Shown: positions 17,801 through 29,200 of the stretch, in pieces
How the letters are laid out: each line of letters begins with the position of its first letter
Numbering within the stretch: the first letter of the stretch is position 1
IMG/VR virus record: IMGVR_UViG_3300008261_000075
Span: 1-64,000 of that record
Direction: 5' to 3' (one strand)
DNA length: 64,000 bases
DNA from: a virus
Program-made: the position numbers and the translations under genes
Notes under the pieces: model-generated
The model's database searches: none
What the model was told of the DNA's origin: nothing
What the model saw: only the letters and a program-made list of their open reading frames with translations

Positions 17801-20800
17801 TCCCGCAGACTCCTACTAAATTAGGTATATGGCCTGCATTTGAACCTAAAATTTATTTAGACACTAGTTTAATAACTCCTAGAACAATGATCCAGGGCCA
17901 TGACGGTAGCCAGGTATTGGCGTTTGGTGACTTTAGAGATGAGTTAATTTTAGAATTAGAAAAGCGAATATTTAACAATATCAAAGTGAAGTACAACCCG
18001 GCTATATTTGACGTTTACGATATATTACCAGGCTACGGCAGAGAAAATGATTATTCTTTAAAAGAATTTAATGAAGTGTTAGCTCCTAACTTTTTCAAAT
18101 GGACAACGCTGATTGACAGAGACTTTACTAAACCGTTAAGTTTTGACAAAAATAATAGCCTTACATTTAACTACAGAGGACAAACTGCTCCCGACGGGAG
18201 AGAAGTTCCAGGGTATTGGAGAGGTATATATCGATGGATGCTAGATACAGACAGACCAAATATCTGTCCATGGGAGTGTCTTGGTTATACAATTGAGCCA
18301 TCTTGGTGGCAAGATGTGTATGGGCCAGCACCTTATACTAGCAATAACAAAGTTATGTGGCAAGATTTATCAGAAGGTATAATAAAAGAACCAGGTAAGC
18401 CAATAGAACGTAATCCTAAATTTATTAGACCATTTTTGATAGATTGTATTCCTGTTGACGAATTTGGTAATTTAATAAGCCCGTTGTTTTCTAATATGGC
18501 CGCAGGCCTTATCACTCAAAGTACATCTGGAGACTTTGTATTTGGAGATGTTAGCCCTATAGAAGCAGCCTGGAGAAGAAGTAGCTATTATCCATTTAGT
18601 CTACTGCTAACGTCAATTCTTTTAAAGCCAGCAAACACGTTTGGAGTATTACTAGATAGATCAAGAATTATCCGTAACCTAACAGGACAACTAGTTTATA
18701 AAGACACTGGATTGCGAGTTACACCGACTGACTTAATATTACCTAACATTTATTCTAGTGACACTAGAGTTCAAACAGCAGGATTAATCAACTATATTGT
18801 TGACTATGTCATTGCAGATAATTCTAAGTCTTATGATCAATACCTTTATGATTTAAACAACATTAGCTTTAAATTAAGTTATAGAGTTAGTGGATTTACT
18901 AGTAAAGACAAATTTAATTTATTGTTGGATAGCAAAAATCCCACAGCAGTAGGCGGCGTATTTGTTCCTCCTGAAAATTTTAAAATTGTTTTAAATTCTA
19001 GTAGTCCTATAAAACGTTTAACATATAGCGGTGTAATAATTACAAAATTACACGACGGATACGAGGTCAAAGGATATAGTAAAACTACACCTTACTTTGA
19101 ATATTATCCTTGGATACAAAGCGGCAACACTATTAACGTAGGAGGCATGAGTGAAAGTTATATTATTTGGACATCTAACCAGCGGTATACTACCGGTAAG
19201 GTTGTAAGCTATGGTAACTCATTCTATCGATGCACAGTAACCCATGTTGCGTCTGACACGTTTGAACAAGCTAATTTCCAAAGACTTCCTAAGTTGCCAG
19301 TCATTGGCGGCCGAGACGCAGTACTGAGAAAATTATGGGATCGAAGAGAATTACTGGTCCTTCCATACGGTACTAAATTTAGAACTATTCAGGAAGTAGT
19401 GGATTTCCTACAAGGTTACGGCGAGCGTTTAAAGGATCAAGGATTTGTATTTGACGACTTTAACAACACCCTTGGGCAGATAACTAACTGGGAAACCAGT
19501 GCCAAAGAATTCTTATTTTGGACTACACAAAATTGGAGTTCAGGCCAAGACAAGTGGAACGACTGGTCTGCAGATCAGCCTGTTAACTACGGTAGTATTG
19601 TAAGATACAATGGTGACTATTACAGAGCTGTAAGAAATGTCCCAACTAGTAGTATATTTGAAGAACAATACTATGACAAGTTAGAAGGACTAAGCACAGT
19701 TGGTAGCAGTGTTATTGCTCTAAGTCCAGCAGCCAACAAAATTGTTATCAAGTCAGACTTTGCAGTGGTAGACGATATATTAAATCAATTTAACGGATAC
19801 GATATTTTTAAAGTTGATGGAACAAAATTAGAACCTAATTTTCTTAACTCATATAGATCAGGCAATTTAGTCACGTACTCACCTGCAAATTCTGAAGGCA
19901 TATTTGGTGCTACATTCTTTTTAATACAAAAAGAACAAGTAGTTATTTTAGATAATAATACGCTATTCAACGATACAATTTATAATCCAGAAAGTGGTTA
20001 CAGACAAGAACGAATTAAAACTTCTAGTTATGTTAGTACTACATGGGACGGCAGTTTTGATGTACCTGGTTTTATATTTGATCAAGCAAAAATACAAGAA
20101 TGGAACGCATGGACAGATTACAGTTTAGGCGACATTATCAAATATAAAGAATTTTATTACAGTGCAAAAACTGCAATAGTTGGCGAATCTACGTTTAATG
20201 ACAGCGAATGGACTCGACTTTCTGAAAAGCCAACACCTAACCTGTTGCCTAACTGGTCTTACAAGGCTGCACAGTTTACAGATTTTTATAGTCTGGACAG
20301 CGGAAACTTTGATGTAGGCCAACAGACAATGGCTCAACATTTAATTGGATATCAGAAGCGTCAATATCTAAGTAATATTATTAAAGATGATGTTAGTGAA
20401 TTTAAATTCTATCAAGGCATGATAATTGAAAAAGGCACGCAAAATAGCTTGAACAAGTTGTTTGATGTGCTCAGTGCTGACGGTCAAGAAAGTTTAAAAT
20501 TCTTTGAGGAATGGGCAGTACGTGTTGGGCAATATGGTGCCAGTTCTGCGTTTGAAGACATTGAATTTACGCTAGATCAGAGTTTATTTAAGAATAATCC
20601 ACAAGGGTTTGAGTTAACTCAATTACCAGTAGACAAGTTAGATTTTATTATACGACAAACTCCCAATGACGTCTACTTAAAACCGTTTGGCTATAATAGT
20701 CAACCTTGGTTAGTTAACAATAAGTTTAGTCCATTTTTAAGAACTCCTGGATATGTTCGTAGAGAAGATGCCGCATTGGTATTAGATAACATTAATGAAA

Positions 20801-22983
20801 TTCTTACAAAAAATCCAGATCCACTAAATGAAGGTGATTATGTTTGGTGTGCATTTGAGGGCAGAGAGTGGAACATTTATAGATACACTGCTAGTCCGTT
20901 AAAACTTACAGATGCAACTTACACTTCAAATACGTTAACTTTAACATTTGATGAGCAAGTGCGATTAGAGCCCGGTACGTATATAAGTGTTGTGCAAGTA
21001 GATAAGTTTAGCGGATTTTATAAAATTGATTCAGTAACATTAAATCAAATTAAAATTAAAACAGCGTTAAAAGTTCCTCCTGCCACACCTTTTATAGATC
21101 AAACAACTGCTCAAGTATTGTTTTTGAAGAGTCAGCGTATAGATTCAATCGATGATGCAAATAGTATTCTTCCAGACAATATCGGTCTCAACGAAAAATT
21201 GTGGACTGACAATCGAGGCGACGGCAAGTGGGCAGTATGGAATTATTCTAAAGTCTTTGAACCTAAAGAGTTTGTTAACTCGAGTCCTACAGATGAACTA
21301 GCCTATGGTAGAAGCATTAGCACTGATATCAAAGGTCAGTATGCGGCTGTATCAACACGCGACGAAATTGTAATCACGTATGACAAAGTTCCAGGGTCAA
21401 ACAAATGGTTGCAACGCCAAAGTATTGCAGAACCGTTTATATTTGCGCTATCAAATAGACCTGCAAATATTTCAGCAGGATATTCTTTTGGTGAAACTGT
21501 TTCAGTATCTAAAGATGGCGAGTGGTTGGTTGTTGGTAGCCCTCGAGCAAGTTTTGCATCAACCTACTTTGCAGGCCTGCACAATAGTGGTCAAACTTAT
21601 AGTCAAGATCAAGTAGTGTATTCAAACTTGTTCCATTATTCTGCCAAACAAAGTGTGCCAGTGGGCACTGCTATTACCAACACTCAGTATTGGAAACCAA
21701 CAAATATTATAGAAACAACGATTACAGGCGCATCAAACGCTCTTACTAGACACGGTGCAATTTCTCTTTACAAGATAGATATTTCAAATACTGCAAATTA
21801 CGTAGGTACAATTATTAGCCCGTACCCTGCTAGCGATGAACTGTTTGGAACTAGTATTACATTTGGTAATGATACAATGTTTGTTTCTGCGGTTGATAAA
21901 GTATATCAACTAAATTATAATACCATTACTGCTACCGCAACTTATTTGCCATTAGGTAGTACAGGTATTACGTTAAAAGTATCTAGCACAGCTACTATTG
22001 AAGTTGGAATGTTTATAACAGGAACAGGATTCCAAGGTTATCAAACTGTTGCTAGAGTTATTGACAGTACTACAATACAAATTAGTGAAGCTCCTAATGC
22101 AACCCCGTTTGGTACATTAACATTTAAAATTTCTCGTTGGGAATATAGCTACAACAGAAAGTATAAAGGTCAATGGAACAATACTGCTGTATATCTAAAA
22201 GACGATTTAGTGCAATATAAAAACAAGTTATATCTAGCACTTTCTACAGTTACTTCATTAGACACGCCGGTAGCAAACGTTGAACAATGGATAGAAAACA
22301 ATCCAACTAACATTACAGGTGTTTTCCCGCAACAGTTAACACCTACATACTTGCCATTGACTACAGAAAAAGTTGAAGCAGTTCAAACTGGTAATCAATA
22401 TGGATATTCTGTAAGTATTAGTAATGATTTTACAAAACTAATAGTCTATTACAAGTGCATTTATAATTTTAATAATACAGTAGCAGGTGTGTGGAATGGA
22501 TCACGATGGGAACAAGTATTTTCAATAAATCAACGTATAGCAACAGGCAAAGTATTTGTCTATACCTTAACTAACAATTCATATATTTTAACTCAAACGT
22601 TATCAGCTACTGGCAATGCTGCCACGTCAAATCAACGATTTGGAGATAGCGTAGCAGTATCCGGAAACGGCAAATATTTGGCCATTGGCTCTACATTATA
22701 TGACGGTACTAACATAGACCAAGGTAGAGTATTAATTTATGATCAAGTAGGTACTAATTTTAATGTATATCAAGAACTAGTTAGTAATAATCCTGAGACG
22801 GCAGAGTTCTTTGGTGCAAAACTAGCATTTATGAACAACTACGAAACACTGGTAGTGTTCAGCGCCAACGGCGACAGCTACAAGTCTACTGTGTTTGATA
22901 CCGACTCTACAATATTTGACAACGGGGTAATGAACTTAGTTGAAGATATTAAGGTGCACCTTATGCTACAGATAGAACTTTAA
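14899..22983 (+). CDS. Giant tail/baseplate structural protein, N-terminal part (frameshifted)
   Basis: A 2694-residue ORF that appears to be the first half of one gene of about 4,960 codons ending at 29789. The N-terminus (ISNFLPRFYRTDANKKFLQA, then HIDWDKFVNFQQYYWLPYGP) looks like a conserved phage structural start, and the place after gp6 is where T4 has gp7 and gp8, but homology to these is not evident by eye. Repeated modules include V.LNG..L...YEF..QG beta units, at least five W..Y..GD.V.Y...YY.A units resembling CBM5/12 glycan-binding modules (about residues 1426-2470), and FG-GAP-like propeller repeats (about 2150-2670, e.g. FGDSVAVSGNGKYLAIGS). The last ten codons are out of frame. 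Confidence 0.8.
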   Translation: MADKTNPTDGGISNFLPRFYRTDANKKFLQATIEQLVKPGTVKKINGYVGRKNAKAAVGEDIFVAAPTVDRQNYQLEPSITIDDALGNTTFFKDYQDYINQLNVFGANVKNHSRLNEQEFYSWDPHIDWDKFVNFQQYYWLPYGPDPITIFGQQKKINSTFTVEIDIELDDKSFLFTPNGLTRNPTIKLFRGQTYKFEVNSPGEPFSIKTRRVGGSDDRYAELNHIDNFAVEKGVVTFVVPEDAPDVLFYVSETNIDMGGVFQILDIKDNTEINVEEQLIGKRDYTLANGTKLSNGMKISFGGNVLPAEYAKDQYYVEGVGTAIKLVAESSLALITPYSEEINVLFDDTKFDELPFNTATVYSGQVDYIAINRASRDKNPWSRYNKWFHQDVINKSAAYNGKIADLNQNIRAVRPIIEFNADLKLYNFGLDAAPDVDLIDTYTTDVFSTIEGALGYNIDGVPLVNGHKILFTADNDILVKNKTFQVKFIEVQDSIKQTRVRQLHLVEINTPLDNQVVVIRSGESNKGTMRWFNGSDWLVAQNKTSLNQPPLFDIVDENGNSFADKTVYDGSTFAGTKIFSYKPGSGSNDTYLNFPLSYRNINNVGDIVFNFDVVGNVFQYKDVEKILEKNVSTGFFVKSKGNNTVAYENGWQKSVINFTYQPALRIYKNSNQINNFDLDIFDDKHNLTDLEVRIYVNGIRLDKSKWSMVDGAVYKKIQLVSNISTNDILTIKAFASQPINANGFYEIPFNLQNNPLNSAIGDFTLGEVIDHVNSIIDNLQTFEGQYPGSNNLRDLGNTTVFGTKFVQHSGPMSLALYHITNPNSNVIRAIEKSRDEYGQFKRNFLSVALGLGIDTDTKQHVDLVLQELNKDKPKKAAYYFSDMVPYGSAVKNEYTVIDYRILTYPLTQVFDLDMLSNRAVGVYLNGVQLVYGIQYEFDSQGFVRIITTMQDGDLITIYEYDNTDGSFVPQTPTKLGIWPAFEPKIYLDTSLITPRTMIQGHDGSQVLAFGDFRDELILELEKRIFNNIKVKYNPAIFDVYDILPGYGRENDYSLKEFNEVLAPNFFKWTTLIDRDFTKPLSFDKNNSLTFNYRGQTAPDGREVPGYWRGIYRWMLDTDRPNICPWECLGYTIEPSWWQDVYGPAPYTSNNKVMWQDLSEGIIKEPGKPIERNPKFIRPFLIDCIPVDEFGNLISPLFSNMAAGLITQSTSGDFVFGDVSPIEAAWRRSSYYPFSLLLTSILLKPANTFGVLLDRSRIIRNLTGQLVYKDTGLRVTPTDLILPNIYSSDTRVQTAGLINYIVDYVIADNSKSYDQYLYDLNNISFKLSYRVSGFTSKDKFNLLLDSKNPTAVGGVFVPPENFKIVLNSSSPIKRLTYSGVIITKLHDGYEVKGYSKTTPYFEYYPWIQSGNTINVGGMSESYIIWTSNQRYTTGKVVSYGNSFYRCTVTHVASDTFEQANFQRLPKLPVIGGRDAVLRKLWDRRELLVLPYGTKFRTIQEVVDFLQGYGERLKDQGFVFDDFNNTLGQITNWETSAKEFLFWTTQNWSSGQDKWNDWSADQPVNYGSIVRYNGDYYRAVRNVPTSSIFEEQYYDKLEGLSTVGSSVIALSPAANKIVIKSDFAVVDDILNQFNGYDIFKVDGTKLEPNFLNSYRSGNLVTYSPANSEGIFGATFFLIQKEQVVILDNNTLFNDTIYNPESGYRQERIKTSSYVSTTWDGSFDVPGFIFDQAKIQEWNAWTDYSLGDIIKYKEFYYSAKTAIVGESTFNDSEWTRLSEKPTPNLLPNWSYKAAQFTDFYSLDSGNFDVGQQTMAQHLIGYQKRQYLSNIIKDDVSEFKFYQGMIIEKGTQNSLNKLFDVLSADGQESLKFFEEWAVRVGQYGASSAFEDIEFTLDQSLFKNNPQGFELTQLPVDKLDFIIRQTPNDVYLKPFGYNSQPWLVNNKFSPFLRTPGYVRREDAALVLDNINEILTKNPDPLNEGDYVWCAFEGREWNIYRYTASPLKLTDATYTSNTLTLTFDEQVRLEPGTYISVVQVDKFSGFYKIDSVTLNQIKIKTALKVPPATPFIDQTTAQVLFLKSQRIDSIDDANSILPDNIGLNEKLWTDNRGDGKWAVWNYSKVFEPKEFVNSSPTDELAYGRSISTDIKGQYAAVSTRDEIVITYDKVPGSNKWLQRQSIAEPFIFALSNRPANISAGYSFGETVSVSKDGEWLVVGSPRASFASTYFAGLHNSGQTYSQDQVVYSNLFHYSAKQSVPVGTAITNTQYWKPTNIIETTITGASNALTRHGAISLYKIDISNTANYVGTIISPYPASDELFGTSITFGNDTMFVSAVDKVYQLNYNTITATATYLPLGSTGITLKVSSTATIEVGMFITGTGFQGYQTVARVIDSTTIQISEAPNATPFGTLTFKISRWEYSYNRKYKGQWNNTAVYLKDDLVQYKNKLYLALSTVTSLDTPVANVEQWIENNPTNITGVFPQQLTPTYLPLTTEKVEAVQTGNQYGYSVSISNDFTKLIVYYKCIYNFNNTVAGVWNGSRWEQVFSINQRIATGKVFVYTLTNNSYILTQTLSATGNAATSNQRFGDSVAVSGNGKYLAIGSTLYDGTNIDQGRVLIYDQVGTNFNVYQELVSNNPETAEFFGAKLAFMNNYETLVVFSANGDSYKSTVFDTDSTIFDNGVMNLVEDIKVHLMLQIEL

Positions 22984-23279
22984 ATTCAGGTTTAATTTTT
23001 AGTTATGAAAAACCAGCACACACATTAGCATGGACTCAAATTCAAACCGAAGAAGATAAACCAGACATCTCTAAGATTAAGAAAGCGTTTTTATACAATA
23101 AGAGAACAAACAAGCTAATAACTTACCTAGACATTATTGATCCAATCCAAGGCAAAGTTCCAGGAATTGCAGAACAAGAAATCAAGTTTAAAACTTATTA
23201 TGACCCTGCAACATACACTGTTGGTACAAGTGCTGTAAAAGTTGATGACGGACAGGCATGGACAACTACTAAAGTTGGC
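22950..23279 (+). other. Continuation of the giant gene in the next frame
   Basis: From 22953 the frame used by the downstream ORF is open and reads GAPYATDRTLNSGLIFSYEK onward into the 23280 ORF without a stop or start codon. It joins smoothly to ...NGVMNLVEDIK encoded upstream. One extra A in GATATTAAGGTG (to give ATT AAA GGT) would fuse both ORFs, so the break near 22951-22953 is a one-base deletion, real or technical. Confidence 0.8.
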
Positions 23280-26200
23280 ATGCTATGGTGGGATTTAACT
23301 CGTGCTAAATTTATTGACAGCTACGGCGGCGATGTAGTGTATCGTAACACCACATGGAATACATTGTTTGATACTGCAAGTATTGACATATACGAATGGG
23401 TAGAGACTAGTTTAAAACCTGCAGAGTGGGATAAAAGAGCTGATACCGAAGCTGGATTGTCATCAAATATCAGTGGCACAAGTCTATATGGCAATTCAGT
23501 TTATAGTGTTAAGAAACGATATGATAACGTTTCTAAAACTTTTAAAGAAACATATTACTTTTGGGTAAAGAATAAAAAAACAATACCTAACGTACAAGAC
23601 AGACGGATGAGTGCTTCTGACGTTTCCGGATTGATTTCTAATCCAAAAGGCCAAGGATACAAATACCTTGCGCTAACAGGATTAAATTCATTTAGCTTGG
23701 TTAATGTTAAGCCATTGCTACAAGACACTGATGTTGTGTTGTCTGTACAATATTGGACCATTGACAAGACTGATCAAAATATCCATAGCGAGTGGCGCCT
23801 AATAAGCTCAGACGAAAATACAGCACTTCCTGCTAGCATTGAAGAAAAGTGGTTTGACAGTTTGTGTGGCAAAGATCAAAATAATCGCGTAGTACCTGAT
23901 TTAAATCTTCCACCTAAATTACGATACGGCGCAGAATTCCGCCCACGTCAAAGTTTGTTTGTTAATCGCTTTGAAGCTCTAAAACAATTTGTTGAACGTG
24001 CAAATAGTGTCATGTTAACTAATCAAATTGTTGAGACTCGTGACATTTTAGCATTAAGCAGTTATGACCCACAACCAAGCATTATCACAGCGTTATACGA
24101 CGAAGTGTTTGATACTGATGCAGAATTAAGATTTGCCAGTGTTAGTACGTTTAAAGCACCTTCTTTATTACCTATAATTCAAGACGGTTCTATAGTTGGG
24201 GTAGAAATTATTGAAGCTGGTAACGGATATGTAACTGCGCCCTATATAACAGTTAAGGGTAACGGACATAGTGCAGAATTACAAGCATTAATTAATAGTC
24301 GAGGTCAAGTTGTTGGCGTAAAAATTATTGAAGAAGGTAAAGGTTATGACAGCGCAACTGTTTTGGAATTAAGAAACTATTCTGTTTTAATTCGTAGTGA
24401 TAGTCAAGCACTCAACAGGTGGAGCATATATGCATACACTCCAAACTCTAGAACATGGTCTAGAACTCAAAGTCAAGCATATGATACTCGCCGCTATTGG
24501 AACTATGCTGACTGGTATGCTGCCGATGTTAACCAATTTACATTAGCAGATTTTTCAGTTGAAACAATTAGTGATATTAATAATCTAACAGTTAAGATTG
24601 GTCAATATGTTAAAGTTAGAACTACTGGCTCAGGCGGCTGGGACTTGTTACAAAAATACGCTGATAGTATTAGTATTGACTGGACACAGAGTTATAAAGT
24701 AGTAGGTAGTCAAAACGGAACAATTCAATTAAGTAGTGAACTTTATAAATTTTCAGACACTACTTTGGGATTTGATGGTGCGTTATTTGATGGTGACACT
24801 TTTGACAACACCGCAGTTATTGAATTAAGAATTATTCTTGAGACTTTAAAGAATAAAATCTTTATTGACACTTTAAAACAAACTTACTTAGATTTATTCT
24901 TTGTATGCTTACGTTATGCATTGTCTGAACAGACGTATTTAGATTGGGCATTTAAAACTAGCTTTGTTAGAGCTCAACATAATGTTGGACCTTTAAAACA
25001 AAAAGTTACATTTAATAACGATAACCTTGCAGATTTTGAAGCATACATTGCAGAAGTAAAACCATACAGAACTCAAATTAGAGAGTATGTTAGTGAATAC
25101 ACTGCAATAGATCAAACTGAAACTTCAGTAACTGACTTTGATATACTTCCTGTTTATAGAGAAGGAAAAACACTTCCAGTTGCAGTAGCCAACGTTAACG
25201 GTGACATTCAATCGTTAGAACCGGCTATTTTAACTTATCCTTGGAAGTACTGGCTAGATAATGTTGGATTTGAAATTTTATCTATTAAAATTGTTGACCA
25301 AGGTAGTGGATACATTACTGAACCCGTGGTTAGAATTATTGATCCAGATACACAAAGTACCTCAACCGCCGCCACAGCTAGAGCATTTATTTCTAACGGT
25401 AAGTTATCTAGAATAGTATTACTAACATCCGGCAAAGGCTATCTAACAACTCCAACTATAGTGATTGACGGCGGCCTTGATATTGACGGGACTCCAGCAA
25501 GGGCAATTGCAATTATTGGCAATAGTGTTGTTCGTAGTAATCTTATCAAAATGAAATTTGATAGAACTAGTAGAACATATTTTATTACAGAATTAGAAGA
25601 GTCGGCAGCATTTACTGGCACAGGCAATCAATTACAGTTTGCACTAAAATGGGCTCCAGATATTAGAATTGGAAAAAGTTTAGTAAAAGTTGACGGAGTA
25701 GAAGTGTTGAGAGCCAACTATAAATTAGCCGTCAACAAATCCACAGTTAGGGGATACACTAGTTATTATGGAACATTGACATTTGAAACTCCACCGGCCA
25801 AGGCAGCAGTTATCACTATTGATTATATTAAAGATTGGTCGCTACTAAGCGCCGCAGATAGAATTCAATACTACTACGATCCAAAAACCGGCCAACTTGG
25901 TAAAGACCTAGCACAATTAATGACTGGTGTTGATTATGGCGGTGTAATTATCACTGGTTTAGATTTTGGCATATCAACTGGTTGGGATAGTGTTCCGTAT
26001 TTCTCTGATAGATGGGACGAGATCGATCCTACCTTTGATGACTACATTATTAAAGCAGGCTTAAATTCAAACGAATTTACTTTGCCATACATTCCAGAAT
26101 ACGACACAGTTATTAACATATACCATAACGGTATTAGGATTGACGACTTAAACTACGGTACAGAACAACAGACTAATATTAATGCTACAATGCAAACATT

Positions 26201-29200
26201 TGTAGGAGATGGTATTATCAGCACAATATCGTTACCGTCAATTGCAGTTACAGTTGATACAGATTTAATTGCGGTGCAAGGCGCAACAGCAATTCAGTTG
26301 ACTGATGTATTAACTATTCAACCTGGTAGTTTAGTGTTGTCACCTAATGTAATTGTTAACGGATCAACGGTTATCTTTGTAACAGGTAATGTTGTTCCGT
26401 CATCAACTACTGGGTCAATTAACGACACTGTGTTAACTGCACCTGGCCTAACAACTTACGCAACAGGTATGAAAGTAACTGGTATAGGAGTTGCGGCAGA
26501 TACTTATATTGTATCCGTTACTCCTGGCGTACAAGGTATTGCAGAAATTCAAAAGATTTTAGTAACTGGTACCGCTACCGGCCCTGTATCGTTCTTGGGA
26601 TCAGTAGTGCCAAGTGTAGTATCTGGCAATACTGCTAAACAAGTAGTTAACAGGATTGTGTCAAACAGAGCAGGCATAATTTCTGCTTGGAACAGTCTAA
26701 ATCCTACTCGTATAATTCAAGAGTTAGAAATTGATCTTTTTGAGGACGGTGACTCGACCATCAAAGTAACCTATAGTCTATCTTCTGGAAATGTACCAAA
26801 TCTACCTCAGCAGATCAGTAATGGTATTAATTTTGGAAATAGTGTAACTTCAAGAAGTGGTCTTGCAGGCACAGTTTCAACGGCAGTAATATCAGTTAGT
26901 CAAGTTGTTGGACCAACAATGTTAACCTTTACGCCTGTAATAGAAATTTCTAATGCTATTTTAGCAGATATATCGTCATTATCAGAACTAGTTGTTGGTA
27001 ATGTATCTGTGTTTACTGCTGGAAATCAATTAAAGAATTCAACAAAAATAACAGTAAGTAATGCTACCGGGGTTAACGAAGGCGACATAGTAAGTTCTTT
27101 ACTAGAACGCATTACAACATCTGCAATATTATCAAACACTGCGGTAGTTGATATTGATCCAGTAACAAACATTGTGACATTGTCTACTCCTTTATCTAGC
27201 GAAATTCCTGCAGGCACTGCATTAACTTTTGGTTATAACAAGTTAGCGTTCCGTAAGAGTACTAGTGACGGATCAATTAAGCCACAAGAAGTTGATTATG
27301 ATACTAGTTTATCAGGTGGTGCATTTGTAGGATCTGCACTAACAAGTGCAACAGGTCTTGCTCCAGACGATATTATTCTAGATGGTGACGGCTTAGTAAC
27401 ACCAACAACTAGTTCTGATCTAGAAGAAGTTGTTCCAGGTCAAATCTTAGATGCTGTTGCAATTAAAGTATTTTATAGACCAACATCTGGTGCCGCAAAT
27501 ATTCGAGTTGATAATCATATTGCCAACGGTACTACTCAAACGTACTCGTTTAATCAATATATCAACAGTTCAGAAGCAGTATTGGTAAAAGTTGACGATA
27601 CTATCCTTACTTTAGATGACGACTATCAAGTAGATTACAGGAATCGAACAATAGAGTTATCAGCAATACCGCAGGTAGGTGCAATAGTTTCTATATTCAA
27701 CTACGGATTTAATGGATCTGGTGTGCTAGACATTGATTACTTTGTAGGAGATGATGATACATTTGAATTTATTACCAAAGCTCCTTGGTTAGACACAGTG
27801 TCCGCAATAGCTTATGTTGACGGACTAGTAGAGCCTTTTGAATTATTTCAAACAGACGACACATATGACAGTGTCAACACAGTTGGTATTAGATTTGGTG
27901 CCACACCAGTTGCCAATGCAATTATAAATTATGTGATTGTTGACAATAAAAATGAAACGTTTAGTTTAGTTAAATCTGAACGATTTGTTTCGAACGGAAC
28001 AGCTACAGTTTTTAACTTAGAAAATCCTGTAGGAACAACAGAACCGTATGCACCTAATGTAATAGTTAGGGCAGGGCAGACAATTCTAGCACCTGCTAAC
28101 AATGTTTACTTTACTATTGGTAAAAATAAACTTAATTACACAATTGATCAAACTAAAGCTAGACCGTATGAGCCAGACATGGATGAAATACTTGTCTATG
28201 TAGATGGTGTTCAACTGCAAGTAAATGTAGACTACATTATCGATCCAGCAGGCATCACAGTTAAGATCAATAGAACAGTATACAACAATAACAAAGGAAA
28301 ATTATTAGTAATCAGTATCATAAACAATCAACAATATTTGATGACAGGTACGTCTTTAGTGTTAATGCAGCCCCAGCCTACTGGCACAGAAATTGAAGTA
28401 GTTAATGCTTACAAACATCAAGTGCTAGATATACACCGTACAAGTATTTCAGCTAAATCTGATCTAAGTTACGAGCCTGACACAGTTGAGTATTATAATT
28501 TTAATAATATCCTTAGTGGTTATATTAAACTTGACCGACCAGTGATTGACGATGCTGGGGTGTGGGTTACTAAAAACGGACAACTGTTAACTCCTAGCGT
28601 TGATTATAAACTCAACTCAGATAAACAGAGTATCACATTATTAAATACTGTTGCAGTCAATGATAAAATTGATTTAATCACGTATTCAACTAATGTTTAC
28701 CAACAGACTATGAGTTATATGCAGTTTAAAGACATGTTGAATAGAACACACTTTAAACGTCTAGCGTTACGCAAACAGACAAGGTTAACCCAACCGTTGA
28801 ATTTTTATGATTTTGAAATTTATGTAGAAGATGCATCAACATTTGATGTGCCTAACATGAGTAAAAATTTACCAGGAGCAGTAGAAATCAACGGCGAACG
28901 CATTGAATATTTTGAAAAAGATGGTAACGTTTTACGAAGATTAAGAAGAGGTACACTAGGTACAGGAACTGCACAAGTATATCCAAGAGGTACTAAAGTT
29001 CAAGATATTGGACCAAGTGAAACTATTCCGTATCGTGACGAAACACAAGTCCTACAGTTTACTTCGTCAGGTAGCAATACCTTCAACTTAGAATTCTTAC
29101 CAACAAAGTCTAACACTGAATGGTCTTTTGCCAATGGGTTTACTTCAACTATTCCTACAGGCTACGGACAGTCAAATGATATAGAAGTGTTTGTTGGCGG

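Noticed and set aside
22940-22960. Programmed -1 ribosomal frameshift in the giant gene
   Set aside because: No slippery heptamer: slipping on ATT or AAG would place tRNAs on TAT or TAA, and the TAA at 22950 would be read. A one-base indel explains the site better.
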